NCBI GenBank assembly: GCA_015179125.1
Contig: WHVA01000442.1
Location: forward strand, 31,127-95,126
DNA length: 64,000 bases
Direction: 5' to 3'
Source of the DNA: Gautieria morchelliformis
Lineage: Eukaryota > Basidiomycota > Agaricomycetes > Gomphales > Gomphaceae
The notes below the pieces were generated by a model. The model saw nothing but the letters and a program-made list of their open reading frames with translations, was not told where the DNA came from and made no database searches. The translations under genes were made by a program, and so were the position numbers. Positions within the stretch are counted from its first letter, which is position 1; the number at the start of each line of letters is the position of its first letter. Shown here piece by piece: positions 1-12,183 of the stretch.

Positions 1-1877
1 CAATGTCTGTGGCCATCGTACGGACTTGCGAGGGACTACGTCGCGAGGAGCCATTTGTGTTTGTTGACTACAAGCCATTAGTGTATAGAAAGATGTCAGA
101 AACATTTAGTCACCTTCTTAAATTTGCCTTCCATGTAGGATTTTCCGATCCGCCAGAAGCTGGGAAGGTTTGATAAAATCACTTCGGAAAGACTCTTCAC
201 CAATTCTAGAATTGCCTGCCAAGCTTCCCATCCACTGGACTTCGCTGTTGCCTTTGATTAGCTGCATGATCCACGATCATCACTGGGAGGAAAACCCACA
301 AAGGATTGCGTCCGCCTGGCTGGTTCCAAGGCCCGCTAAGCAGGCTTTCAAATTACTTGCTATGTACGTGTGTTGTGTCTGAGCGTCCTGGGAGGATGCG
401 TCCGCGGGAAGCATACGAGTGGTCTCTGGTACAAACCTCCATCAACTGAAAGGGTTGCGAAGTAAGAGAATCCACCTTCAATCCGAGAAACATAAGCCGT
501 GCGAGTGCTTTGCATGAGAGAGATGATGTGCTTATGTTGACTATCAAAATAGGCCCAAACAGGATCTTCACCCGTTGATGTTCCAACTTCAAGCAGTACC
601 CTGCATGGGAAGATTTCAGGATACAGCACCGAGCGAGAGCATCGCCCACACACTCTATGATTTTCTCCTGGTCTTCAACGGGACGCCCTACTTCTTTCAG
701 TTTACTCAACAGATCGCCACGCATAGCTCCCATAACCTTCTCGACATTATTCCAAACTTTGTCAAAAATACGCTTCTGCTGCGCTTCTAGCTCCTTTTGC
801 GTGTCACGTTGACCTTCAGTAGTATTCTGGTTTGGTGCAGCGTTTGGAAGGAGCTGGTTGGGTCGCGATTCTAATAAGAACTTCCCTTTCTTGTAATCGC
901 GCAGCGCAGTTTCGTATTTGCCCTGGCATTTGTACATTAGCTTGACGCAGAAAGTTGGATGGATCGCAACCGACGTCTTCAACAGCTTCCATGAGTGAAC
1001 CGGGGAGATTGAAAAAGAACTTGGAACGCTCAAAAACACCCAATGTAGATCGCACTTTATGGGCCTTGGACGAGTTTTCAAGGACTGGGAGGAAGACTTG
1101 ATCAGCCTTAACGGTGGCCACTGTATCAATTTGTTAGCCAGTGGGGGGTGTAAAAATGCGAATGTCTGACATTTCAACTGATCGCTCAGGGTCTTAGACG
1201 CAAATTCGGTGTCTTCAGCCAAAAGATCTTCCTTCATCTCGGCATAGACAGCTATCCATCTGCCTCAGCTCATATGAGCGTCTTCCATGAACGCGGGGCT
1301 TACCGTCAGTACTCGCCTTGACTGCAACGAATCGGTCAAAGTTGTCTTCGACAAGTAGTCGAATAGCTTCGGCACGGGAGTCAATAGAGGCCTGGAGATG
1401 TGCAATGCCCGCTGAAAGATCTTGATAGGTGGCATTTGGATGAGAATGAGAAAGAAACGCCTTGGGATCGAACGATTTCGAAGATATGAGGATTGACGCC
1501 TCTATATTTGCGAAACGTTAGGCTGGACTATAAATATATGAAGGAGACAACATACTAGCTTCCATGTCCAAATTGCCCAAACTTAACGTTGTTGATGAGC
1601 CATGCTGCTGCGATAGGAAGTAGAACCGCACTCACTCTGCGGTTGCTCCTCGTCGTAAACCGAGGGGATCATTCTCAGTGTCACCCTGCATCCTAGTCAA
1701 GGCTCCTGCTACAGAGTTGGCTGATTCATGGTCGACATCCTCCCACTTTCTAAGATAGTTTACTTAAATGGTTTGAGACAAAGTAGCGTTGCTCTGGACG
1801 TACCTCGGCGAGAGGGAGGACACACGGTAAGTCTTGAGTAAAGAAGCTTCGTCGGTCGTCAAATTCAACTTTCCCAT
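1..1877 (-). CDS. SEC5: Exocyst complex subunit Sec5 (5' part; continues beyond left edge)
   Basis: Exocyst subunit that helps tether secretory vesicles at the plasma membrane. The ATG is at 1877. The first exons are 1804-1877, 1636-1749 and 1556-1581, with consensus splice sites. They give the Sec5 N-terminus (KWEDVDHE, then DPLGLR, then [15 protein letters not shown]). Later exons give [70 protein letters not shown], and near the window start [14 protein letters not shown] and GKFKK. All are in the order of the Sec5 family. The reading frame crosses about ten short introns. One junction near 450-500 is uncertain; the best model joins ...FATLS to [14 protein letters not shown] through a GTTGAT..CCCAG intron. 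The 3' half of the gene lies outside the window. It has its own promoter in the 1878-2856 gap. Confidence 0.88.
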
Positions 1878-2856
1878 TCCTCAGCAAGCTGTTGCTGCCC
1901 ACTAGGTTCGTGACCAGCCTGTCAGCGCGATGGCTACTGCGCTACTGTAACGCCTTAGACGCCAACTTCTGGGGTTCGGTTCGGAAATCGCCGGACCTCT
2001 GCCGCTGACGCAGCAACATGTACAGTCGCAGTAAAAGCTCAAGTCCTGGGACCATAAACGGACGATGCTCGTTTGCCCGGGAGAGTGACGGGGGAGGTTC
2101 TGCTATGAACTCTGGTAGCGAGTCTTGACAAGCTTCGAGAGGAAGTAAGCCAATTACCTGCTCGCTAGATAGGATCCTCGCTGTGGATAGATACAACAGC
2201 CAAGCCAGGTTCGCAATTCGGCGCTAGCTTACTACATAGACCAAATGCAGCCGTTCCTGGTCCAAATTCGGTTATGGTTATCCACAAGAGCCCAGAAACT
2301 CGGACCTATTTATGAGCAGGTCACGGTGTTGTTGATCTCCTCGCATATTGCTAGAGTAACTATATAGTGGTATGCGATACGACCTATTATCTCCATATTC
2401 ACTTGATTACAACCCCATCGAGCTAGCGTTTTCTTAATAAAACACATTGTACGGGTAGCGAGGTTAGCTACAGATGAGAGGTGTACTAAACTTCGTGATG
2501 CGACTTAGGTGACAGCGACATGCAGAGGATAATGTCTGGCTCAAGAGATGGGGACACTAATACTTATAGATAGTAATACTGTACTTCATACAGTCATGTC
2601 TAACATATCACGAAGAACAACTACTAGACAGTTGGCTTGTACGTATTATATATAACTGGCATGCTCCTCGACATCGCCAGATGTGGAATGATATATATAA
2701 GTCGTGCTGAGAACAACATACATTTCATACATGAAGCCCTGTCGAATACGAAGAAGACGTAAGACTCGGCTTGTCCCCTAATTAAGTCATCGCCTAGGAC
2801 GTGTATTACACGAAATTCGTTTGTTGAATCTGCACGCAAAGGAATAGTCTGACAGT
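1878..2856. other. Intergenic region between SEC5 and ERV29
   Basis: This gap lies between the SEC5 start and the 3' end of ERV29, so it should hold the SEC5 promoter and the ERV29 3' UTR. A minus ORF at 1942-2196 has no recognisable domain or splice support. The stretch at 2340-2700 is AT-rich. I see no RNA gene or repeat here. Confidence 0.5.
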
Positions 2857-4124
2857 CTAGTAGACTTTCTTTTTCTCGTCCACGGATAAACCACCTGTAA
2901 TATACGTCAGGAAAGGCGGTTCCATCCCAAAATAAAAACAGACCGGGTCCCATGTTGACAAGTAACAATAATCCTCCCACAATTGCTGCACAACGAAAGA
3001 GCCATCAGTGTGATTTGGCGCTAAAAGTCAAATAAAAAAACCAACACAGAGTCTGAAAGAAGTCATATCTGCCATTAAACAATGAGCCGTGTCCTCGCCC
3101 TGGAGTTAAAAAACATAAATGGCTCACTTGAGGAAATCACGCTGCGGATGTGCCGTGTGAACGCTCCACCAGTTGTTGACGAAAACGTTAAAGATGGACA
3201 GGATAACGACGAGGAACGCAGCCGACCACTTGGCCTTGAACCCAACGGCAACCATCCCGCACGCCCCAAGGCCTATCAATGACACAATGAAACGAGAGAT
3301 AGACCATTTGCCTTGAATCATAACCCCAAGGAAAAGGAAAATGAGGAGCACTCGGCCTATAAGTTGAAAGCTGCAAAAGTTGTAAGAAGGAGTCGCGAGT
3401 CGTAAAACAACCACTAACTATTTCTTCCGATCTGTTTCACTCAGCATGGGGAGACCTGCAAACGCTTTCTTTCTTGTGCTCATGGAGTCGCTGAACACCA
3501 TGAGAAGTCCGCCAATGACAGACAGATTACGCAGGAAGAAATTCATGTCGAAAATGAGTCCATAACCAAAGCCTTGGATGATCACGACTCCCAAAAGGCC
3601 AGCCACTGCGAACTCCGTGTTTCGCCTGGATATGGTCAGCGTGGAACCACCGAGCATGACCTGGCGCAGGAGTGTTCATGAGCTGTCTCTGGCCTGGGTT
3701 ATGGAAACACATACGATAATATTAACTAAGAGAAAGATATGCGATAGGCCCCATGGAAAGTGTCTGTATCTGCAGAGACATATGTTGGGTACGAACGCCT
3801 GAGCACACAAAGTACACACGCTGCTTACTTTTGAAGATACCAGATTTGGTCGCTCCACTGGGTTATAATCCTGAGCGCATCCTCCAAGAATGTAACAACA
3901 ATAAGAAACCTTCCAATGGCAGGGAGATATGGTCTCAGCGGTTGGGAGTAGAGGTCGGCATAATCTTCCACCTTGGAAGCATATTGGCGTAACTTTTCGA
4001 TGGGGTCATCTGGGTTTGTGGGCGCCGCACGATATGCTGGAGATGGACGTGAATTAGAGAGCCCATGGGGGTCAGAGGTGTACGACCCCGAACTCGGCCT
4101 TGCGATGTTGATTCTAGAGGACAT
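2857..4124 (-). CDS. ERV29: Erv29/SURF4 family ER cargo receptor
   Basis: Multi-span COPII cargo receptor that packages soluble secretory proteins into ER-derived vesicles. The start at 4124 gives a cytosolic N-tail followed by IEKLRQYASKVEDYADLYSQ and WSDQIWYLQK. Exons then give YRHFPWGLSHIFLLVNII, VMLGGSTLTISRRNTEF, NFFLRNLSVIGGLLMV, GRVLLIFLFLGVM, HPQRDFLKYDFFQTLSIVGG and LLLLVNMGPGGLSVDEKKKVY. These are the family blocks in order. The last exon is reached through a GTCTGT..TTACAG intron and stops at 2857-2859. The C-terminus ends in KKVY, a KKXX dilysine signal for COPI retrieval to the ER, as expected for this receptor. All six exons join in frame, so the gene looks intact. Confidence 0.93.
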
Positions 4125-4519
4125 TGGCGAGAGTGCGGGAACTAAATGATACTACGTGGCTCATACTATAGGCGCCTGCCTGCATTTATTTTCAATCACC
4201 GCACACCGCTACATCACCATGCCATTCTTGATTTGGTCATTCGCCATGAGGATTGGACATCATGGGTGCTACAAAAAGTTAAACTCATTACGTTCTATGC
4301 AAAGTTTCCCCTGCTAAGCCTACCACCCTGCTGGTCAACAATTTTCAGCAAAAGCCACCTAGCTCGGATGATCGATTATGATGGTACTTCCAGCTCAGAA
4401 TCACGAGTTATAATATAGGCACTACGCTGAAAATTTTGTTTGGGTATGTATAACGGCTAAAAACCGCTCAGCCAGTATTGTCCCAAACCTGTCCTGTGAC
4501 CAACTTCGTGTATGCCGGC
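4125..4519. other. Intergenic region between ERV29 and the GH28 gene
   Basis: This gap covers the ERV29 promoter side and the 3' flank of the GH28 gene. A 90-codon plus ORF (4146-4418) has no recognisable similarity and is probably chance. Nothing else was seen. Confidence 0.45.
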
Positions 4520-6533
4520 CTATGCAGGCCTGCCAATGGCCTGGAGGGGTGCGACCTCATAAGACCCATTACGGCAAATGAATCCGAGTGATGTCCCGCC
4601 GTCTGTGAAACTACTCTTGTTACAGAATACGTCCGTAGTACCCACCCCATCAACGGGCATGAGGCTTATGTTCTTCGTTGTGATATTCGTTGCTGAAAAA
4701 TCATCACCCAACTGCTCCGATTGGTGGGAAAGTAGTATCACGCACCAGAGTTATTCAACAACTGTAACACGATGCCTTCAGTGTTAGTGAGACCCTCTAT
4801 TGCGTACCCTGCAGACGTTGGTCAAGATCGTGTGCCTAGCTTAAAGGTCTAGCAAGCACTCACAGCACGGATTCGTGATACAACTATGACAGCAGATGAG
4901 ATTCCTCCTCGTGGACTTAACAGACTACGTACGATCCGTCTCCAGGATGGTCCGAATTTATTGTCCCCGTCACATTCACCCATGAGAAGTTCCTGATGTG
5001 TGTGGCAGTAGAATTGGGGGGATAGTTTCCTGGCGTATTACCGCGGTTGGTATTCTGATCAACATACACCCCTGTGGCAAAAATGGGGAATGTGCTGTTC
5101 GAAATGTTTCTGGGGTGGTTAAAGAAACATCAAGAGCCATCTTGCAGATTAATGAGATTATGCACACATGTTCGACCACACAACATCGGAAATATTTCCG
5201 ACAGAATCCAATGCACTCTTGAACCTTGTCGCATATAACGAGTTCCGGCTGTATATGTTGTCAAAGATGACATTATTTATATTGTTGGTACCGGAGATCG
5301 ACACGCCGTGGCCACCCTCACAAGTGAGGCCACGGACGGTCACGTTGTGCGCGCCAGCATTAACTGCGCATGCATATCAACAACCAGAAGGATGTCGGAG
5401 AGGGCAAGTTGAATGACTTACCTGCAACACAGTCATCACCGTTGAAAATGCTACTATCCTCGATGAGTAAGTTTGTGCCAGAGACATCAAATCCTTCCCT
5501 CGTCTATCAGCAACCGGCACCCATATAAGTTCAACTACTTACCATCCCTGGACAAGATTCCCAAACAAACAGGTTAAGCCTCAGCATAAAACATCGGGGC
5601 CAAATAATAAAAATAAGAAGAATCACGTATTGAAAGGGAAAACACCCGGGTTCTTGAAGGAATACCAAAACGTCACTAGGGAATTAACACGTGAAGCAAG
5701 AGTTTCAATCCCACCGAAAGGTCATAGCTTGCATCTATCGTGATGTTGTATACATGGACATTGTTACCACCCAAGGAAAAACACCACGCAATTGGCTTGC
5801 GCAGCTTGAGCCATCGGACAACAGAATTGCTAGACGCCATTAACCAACGTAGGATATTAGATCAGGCGGGAGAAACAAACGCACTTGAGCTTGAGACTCC
5901 ATCCGTGAGGGCGCAACGCCTAAGACATAAGTTGTAACCATAATGAATGGGTCGATAGCTATATAGACAGATACCAGTCCACCAGGAGCAGTCGATTGTG
6001 CAGCGAGCCACCATGGCTGTCCAAAGGCTGTTTAGTAGTGTCAGTCAGATTCTCACTCGGTCTCGAGAACGTGACACGGACAATCAATCCACCCCCAATT
6101 GGGATCTTCGCTACCACTGACTGTCACATTTGTCCCAGAGGCAGTGAACCAATGGAGGGTCCCCCCTGAGGCGTTTACAATGCTCTGCACATACGAAATA
6201 CTCTTTGGGAGTTCTAGGTTGCCTTCAATGGCGATCTCAACATTATTTAAGGTGCCAAAGTCAACTGGCGAGCTGCCACCCATGTGCTTTAGCTTTAAAA
6301 CCTCGGTCATTGAATAGATGTGAAGGGACGTGCCTAATATTGTACGTCTGGCCTCTTTCGAAAAGAATTCTAGAATCGGAGGAGCAGCTGGACAGCAATG
6401 CATGAAGCGCCGGGACATCATCGCTACCGTCTCGATGGGGGACAACGCATGTTGTGAAGCTGCTAGCCACGCATCCAACCTGGAGCAAGAGAGCCAAGGC
6501 GAGAGAGCAGACAGCTACGAGCCTATGGGGCAT
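4520..6533 (-). CDS. Secreted GH28 exo-polygalacturonase-type pectinase
   Basis: Glycoside hydrolase family 28 enzyme of the exo-polygalacturonase group, releasing galacturonate from pectin outside the cell. The start at 6533 encodes a signal peptide (MPHRLVAVCSLALALLL). The mature protein shows VEIAIEGNLELP, GWIDC, WLKLRKPIAWCFSLGGNNVH and NITIDASYDLS. The catalytic set then follows: FPFNTDGFDVSGTNLLIED, NGDDC, TCEGGHGVSISG and TRFKS. These correspond to the GH28 NTD, DD, HG and R-K motifs. The C-terminal exon includes NISLMPVDGVGTTDVFCN and stops at 4520-4522. The NTDG motif is split over three exons: a 26-nt exon at 5627-5652, a 5-nt microexon GGATG at 5543-5547, and a third exon starting at 5493. 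About ten introns are inferred; two junctions (near 5140 and 5960) remain uncertain. The enzyme appears catalytically complete. Confidence 0.88.
5543..5547 (-). other. 5-nt microexon of the GH28 gene encoding the catalytic Asp codon
   Basis: On the minus strand GGATG is preceded by TTGTCCAG and followed by GTAAGT. The upstream exon ends AAT AC and the downstream exon begins GA TTT GAT. Joining the three gives N-T-D-G-F-D, the invariant GH28 motif. Skipping the microexon removes the catalytic Asp and shifts the frame. The flanking introns are 79 nt (5548-5626) and 49 nt (5494-5542). Confidence 0.85.
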
Positions 6534-8741
6534 CGTTTAAGGAAGCCGGATACAGGCTCCAGCAAGGCATCCGTGGCATTTAAACTATAGGCAAAATGGA
6601 AAAGAATTAGCTACAGTAATTAAACTAGAGGGAGGGCCGGGGTGCCGGCAGAACCCGTGCTCGGAATAGTATAGACAGGACAGAAGCAGTTATGCTTGCT
6701 AGGCTAGTGCATAATACGGGGAGAAAGCTCGGCAAAAGATGTCGAATTTCTCACGATTTACGACATCCCATGGTGGCCTTTGACGGGGGACCATCATCTC
6801 ATCGTACCCTGATGCATTGCCGTCCACCTGATATGACAACACACCCCGGTATGTACTAACTATACTTGTTTTGAAAGTATGTGCGTAGCGAGGGGCGTCC
6901 AAAGCTGAGATACCATAGATGTGATTATTATATATGGATTTCTGACATGAAGGGCTTCTCAATCATAGCGCGATTGTCAGCGGCTCAGAGTGCGAGCCAT
7001 ATGATGTGGATGTGGTGAGTGATGCTGGGCCGGCTGGCCGGAGACGATACTCCATCACCATGAGCGACTTCACCTGACAAGCTTGTCGAACAATGTTGCT
7101 GCCTTAGGTGACGTCGAATACACTGCGTCTTAATTTCAAGAAGAGCTGACGCGCCCAAGTGACGCTGAGGAATTAGAATGTAGATTGTGGCACTACAGTT
7201 ACCGGTGACAATCTTAAGGAGCGTCACGTGGCATATGGTCGCGACAAAGCCTAACGCACCGAAGTTACAGAGAATACAGCTCACGGGTTGATGGACTGCC
7301 AGCAAAACACAAGTGGGCAGAAGATCCTCGATGTCAATATACACGTGATACCGGAGAAAGTGTTGTAGCAAATTCCGCCGGAGGTCACCCTCTGTTTCGG
7401 TTCAACCGGTACTCTATCAGGAGCTGTGTACAGTTACATTAGCCGGGGTGGGGAGAGCATACGCTACGCATCTGAGGACCTCACGAGCACTCCCCGCGCG
7501 GCGCGGGTACAGCACCTGCACGAGCTTGGAGTGTACGGACAGGAGATCGCGGGCCTGCGCGGGAGATCAGCAGCGGGGGCGGGGGCGGGGAGACTCGCGA
7601 TGGTGGCTGTGACGGGCTCGTCTGGCGTGTCGGCGCCGGCGTAGCTGTGGTGGGAAAGCGTGAGTGTGAGTGTGCGGGTGCGGGACGTACCGCGTCTCGA
7701 CGTGCACGCCGCAGACGGTGCGGCGCGTGCTCTTCCCCGCCGAAGCCGTAATCCCGAGGATGCCCCACCCAAGCGAAGGAAAGTCTGTTCAAAAGGGAAG
7801 GGAAGGGGGTCGGCAGGGTCGTGGGGGCCAGAATTGCGCAACTGGTTCCGAGGAGCCTGGGCTTGATGTGGACCATCATCTCAGAATGCGGCTAGTCAGG
7901 ATAGCACCAAGTGCATGATGACCTACTCAACAATCAACAAGGGCATGTTTCTGCTGTTCTAAGCTATTATATGACATCCCCCAGGCTCTTTCAAGCATGC
8001 ATGATGTGCATATATAAACATCGGTGCGCATCCTGACTTGACCCTAGATATCAGCACTTACACATGGCCGCCGAGGAGCCGGGGGGATATGAATATCAGC
8101 CATGGGGAGGAGGTGGGGGGGAGGGGCGGGGCGTACTTTTGCTTGGACAGTGACGACGAGGGAGCCTACGGAGACTATCCCGTGAATACACCGAGCGACT
8201 GGGCTTGTGGCGCCTGGGATGGCAATGGGGGTGATGGGATGGCAGACTCACGTTTACGCTGAGCATGAGAACACGACTACCTGCACCACCACCTCGGCAC
8301 CGTCACATCACATTTACATTCTCTCTATTGTTCCCTTTACCCTATTCCATCGCGCAGACGACGAGGCGTCCATGCTCCGCCAGCCACTCAGGCATCAGTG
8401 TAGCCAAGCATGCCCAGGCCGGGGCAAACGGTTCGCCGCGCGGAACAGGCGTCGCGCCCGAATACTGTGAAGGATGAGAACAAGACAGGGATGATATTTT
8501 ATATATTAATATGTGGCCAGAAATATATATACGAGGAGACATCTCCTCATACATACATGACGTCGTGGCCCGAATATCCGGGGCCAAAATGCAGCGCCTC
8601 AGGGGGCGGGGCAAAGAACTCCATGTATAAACTGGGGTGAATAGGCGCCCGTGCTGGCCCCAATACATTGCCGGGGGTACTTAAGTACCAACGGCGGTCC
8701 GGTAGGCTGTAGCCCCTTCTTTGACGACCTTTCCTTCCCTC
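6534..8741. other. Long intergenic region with GC-rich core between GH28 and OLE1
   Basis: This 2.2-kb gap holds both upstream regions. The part 7430-7860 is strongly GC-rich with overlapping ORFs on both strands (7464-7879 minus, 7426-7644 plus). They look compositional: they are low in complexity, rich in R, A, P and G, and show no domain. A TATA-like tatataaa at 8011 lies about 50 nt before an ATG at 8064 whose ORF is short and glycine-rich. I cannot support a gene there. The last 40 nt before the OLE1 ATG are pyrimidine-rich, a common fungal leader. Confidence 0.45.
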
Positions 8742-10438
8742 ATGTCTTCAATCCGTCCCTCTAGAAAGACTCCTCCGCCAGAAATCACTGCTATTACGCC
8801 TCCCCTCACTCCTCCTGCAAAGTCTACCCAGCTCCCAGTCAATCCTGTGCCAGCTGGTGATTCTGTTCCAGAAAACTACGTCGCTTATACTTTGAGGACT
8901 TCAAAGCCTCTCCCACCCGTCACCTGGCAGAACTTCTGGACAGAGCTCAACTGGCTTAACGTCGTCATTTTAAGTATCACCCCAGCCCTCACTATCCACG
9001 GCCTGTACACCACCAAGGTGGTCTGGAAAACCGCCCTGTTCAGTGTATTCTATTATTTCCTTACTGGTCTCGGTATGTTTGCGTAAGTTCTTTCTCGCCA
9101 GCCGTCTCCCCGCTTACCCCTCGCTAGGTATCACGGCGGGCTACCATCGTCTCTGGGCACACAGATCCTACAATGCCTCCAAGCCTCTAGAGTACTTCCT
9201 CGCAATCACAGGCGCGGGCGCTGTGCAGGGATCCATCAAGTGGTGGGCGCGTGGTCATCGTGCTCACCACCGTTACACCGACACCGATCTCGACCCGTAC
9301 GGCGCCCACCACGGCCTGCTCTGGTCCCACATCGGCTGGATGGTCGTTAAGCCCCGCCGCAAACCTGGAGTTGCCGACATTTCCGACCTCAGCAAGAATA
9401 ACATAGTCAGATGGCAGCATAGGTGGTATCTCACCCTTCTCATTCTGATGGCGTTTGCCGTGCCTACCCTCGTGGCGGGTCTTGGATGGGGCGACTGGCG
9501 AGGAGGCATGTATTATGCAGGCGCCACGCGACTGATGTTTGTGCATCACGTAAGTTTTTTCTCCCCTCTTCGCATGCCTTCAGCTAATATGCGTGCCAGT
9601 CGACATTCTGTGTCAACAGTCTTGCACACTATCTTGGAGAGACACCCTTCGACGACAAGCATACACCCCGTGACCATTTCATCACCGCGCTCGTAACCAT
9701 TGGTGAAGGATATCACAACTTCCACCATCAATTCCCAATGGATTACCGCAATGCCATCAGGTGGTATCAGTACGACCCGACGAAGTGGTTCATTGTGGCC
9801 TGCCAATTCGTCGGTCTCGCCACACACCTCCGCAGCTTCCCCGAAAACGAGGTCAAAAAGGGCCAGCTTACCATGGAGCTCAAGAAATTGCGCAGCACTC
9901 AAGACAGGCTCACCTGGCCGTCGGATTCAAATGACCTGCCAGTCATCAGCTGGGAAAGCTGTAAGTATGCAATGCGACGCTTGTTCGATCTCGCTCACGC
10001 CAGTTACAGTCCAGGAGCAAAGTTCGAAACGTCCGCTTGTACTCATATCTGGCTTCATCCATGACGTATCATCGTTCATGGATGAACATCCGGGCGGGCG
10101 CCACTTGCTCGCCAAAAACATCGGCAAAGATGCAACCACTGCGTTCTTCGGTGGTGTTTACGATCATTCCAACGCCGCGCATAACGTGAGTGTTGAACGT
10201 AGGCTTCCCTCATCGTGCTCATATGGTTTGCATATAGCTCCTGGCGATGATGCGTGTTGGAATTCTCCACGGTGGCCTTCAGTTGGAAGTAGAACGAGCC
10301 ATCCCACCTTCACAAAAGCTTCGAATCCTCCGCGCCAATGAGATGGGCTCGCCTTACGCTAGCTCCGCGTTCTCCGAACCCGAGCACGACAACCTCCTTA
10401 ACTACGGTGCTCCACACACCAAGTCAAGGGAGCACTGA
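8742..10438 (+). CDS. OLE1: Stearoyl-CoA (delta-9) desaturase with C-terminal cytochrome b5 domain
   Basis: ER membrane enzyme that introduces the delta-9 double bond into palmitoyl- and stearoyl-CoA. Exons are 8742-9072, 9128-9549, 9600-9960, 10010-10185 and 10238-10438. Together they are 1491 nt, or 496 residues plus a stop, the usual fungal length. The three histidine boxes are present: HRLWAH (exon 2), HRAHH (exon 2) and HNFHH (exon 3). Hydrophobic spans lie in exon 1 ([20 protein letters not shown]) and exon 2 ([18 protein letters not shown]). Exons 4 and 5 encode the cytochrome b5 domain with the haem motif HPGG and a distal His within SNAAHN. All junctions are GT-AG and keep frame. The start ATG follows a pyrimidine-rich leader. 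Confidence 0.96.
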
Positions 10439-10842
10439 TGATTCTATCTATTGTCATGTTTTTTATGTTTCCTGTCTTGCGCCTCAAGCAGTATATATTG
10501 TAGACAAGTAATCAATCATCACGACACTGTTTCACCCTAAATCATTGCGTTCTCTGTTATTTTTAAGTGGTGTGGATGACGGAGGAAGCGGTGGCTGCGG
10601 TTGACCACGAGAGGATCAAGCGAGATCTCGACTAGATCGTAAATTCAGTGCGACTAGCTTTGGCATGTAATCTAGAGAAACACTCCGGCTAGCAAAAAGG
10701 AATATAGCATCGTAGACGACATAAGAAGGCGCATCGTACAACAGAGCTGCCGCATATATGCGAAAACTATAGACGTGAGACATTGCACGGCATATCAACC
10801 TTCCATGTAACATAGAGACACAGAGAACGTTTTTATTCCAGA
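10439..10842. other. Intergenic region 3' of OLE1
   Basis: This gap holds the 3' ends of two converging genes. A minus ORF at 10616-10846 shows no recognisable protein and has stop-rich neighbours. No other structure was noted. Confidence 0.4.
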
Positions 10843-11618
10843 TCATTCTTCAAAAGAGACTCGATTATTCGATCGAGAGCTATATGTTACGTAAATATAA
10901 GGGTGGAAAGTAGATTTATACGCACATTCTTCAGATTTCTTATGATACGCGATCCCAAGGAGTTGCCGATCCTCTCTCTCCTTCTCTTGCTGGATTTCGG
11001 CAGCAATTTGTTCTCGGATGTACACCTAAACACAACGATCTTTATGGCGTTCATCGGGAGAGTAAGGCCGTACCGTGAACGGCTCGTGCGCTTTCACTAT
11101 TTTGACCCATGTTGCACGAATCTCGTCTTCTGACTTTGCGTACGCCATGAAAAAGTCAGCAAACGCCTTTTCGCTAAGGGTGAACTGCGGGTTTAAAATG
11201 ACCATTGTATAGAAGTGAGCGTGGAGACATACATTTCGTCGCAGCAATCGTTGAATCCGAGGGTACTGCGTGCGTTCTGACGGTTCGGGAACGCTAAGCC
11301 TTGGTTTAGATAAGGAGCTTAGAAGTAACTAGCAATTTCAAGCGTCTCCTTCCTATAGGTCTTCAAGTAACGAGCGTCCCTCTCCTTCCTCCTTTTCTCC
11401 GTGGTGGCTAGGCTCAATATAATGAATGTAAGGAGAAAGATTAGACAAGATTATGCCGGCCGCCGCACAATGCATTTTCTGGATCAGAGCAGCAGCCACG
11501 CTGAGACAATCATTCATATTGAGCTCGACGACGTGTTGTATGAGCTTTGCAGCGGATCATCTCACCCATCATCGCTTGATGGCTGGGAAAGCAGCGGCAC
11601 TTCGTCGAAGTCAGGCAT
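10843..11618 (-). CDS. Unrecognised small multi-exon protein
   Basis: I do not recognise the family. Several exons show coding-like composition and consensus splice sites: ERTQYPRIQRLLRRN, then (through a GTATGT..CCGCAG intron) FTLSEKAFADFFMAYAKSED and WVKIVKAHEPFT, then (through GTACGG..TTTAG) VYIREQIAAEIQQEKERED. Upstream lies a charged block EKRRKERDARYLKTYRKETL at about 11340-11410. A candidate start MPDFDEVPLLSQPSSDD is at 11618. The joins between the first blocks were not resolved. The predicted protein is small and charged, with a helical C-terminus rich in E, K and Q. It could be a conserved fungal hypothetical protein. The gene edges are provisional. Confidence 0.4.
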
Positions 11619-12183
11619 TGTTGACTTCGATTTTGAGCGGGAAGCCATTAGCGTGAAGGCGTTCTGATGGAGATATAAGAGAGTGAAGAATCAGATGGGT
11701 CCTGCAGGAGCTGTGACAAAGTTGTGACAGTTCGTGGATCGAGTTGGAACACGTTTGAATTAGTGTAACACCGCTTGATTGTACGTGGAACTAATTTTTT
11801 TCACAAGTCGGAACTTTGATGTAACTTATTTTCGAGTTCGGGTATATTTTGGTATTGAGAAGTGATCAACCAGACTGCACTTCTCTGCCAGCCGGCCTCC
11901 GAGGCATTTGAATGCTCTACGCCAAGCATCCCCTCAGGTGACCTTCCTCCATAGCTCAGCCACTCACGAGACAGTTTCTAATAAAAACCCAAGGTATACC
12001 GTACACGTACTATACATCCCGAGTCCCCTCTCATACAACAGATCTCACCGATATAATGGGTATACCAAACGAAACAATGGAGGTTGTCCATAAATCTTCT
12101 ATATCATATTGTGATCTCGCAGGTACGAATGAAGAATCATGTCGGCCACTAGTAATGATTTTTTTTTTCAGTTTTAGTAGGGA
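11619..12183. other. Intergenic region
   Basis: This AT-rich gap lies between the unknown minus-strand gene and the 3' end of the G-alpha gene. It has homopolymer runs (T-runs near 11797 and 12160) and short chance ORFs only. No gene or repeat was seen. Confidence 0.4.

Noticed and set aside
353..660. Apparent C-terminal truncation of Sec5 near 360
   Set aside because: The open frames stop there, but further exons matching Sec5 ([29 protein letters not shown]) continue to position 1. The stop is intronic and the gene is not broken.
5500..5560. GH28 as an inactive enzyme lacking the NTD motif
   Set aside because: Reading the 5-nt microexon restores the motif with consensus splice sites, so loss of catalysis is not supported.
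7464..7879. Overlapping 125-132 aa ORFs on the minus strand in a GC-rich stretch
   Set aside because: Low-complexity R/A/P/S composition, open in several frames on both strands because of GC content, and no domain or splice signals.
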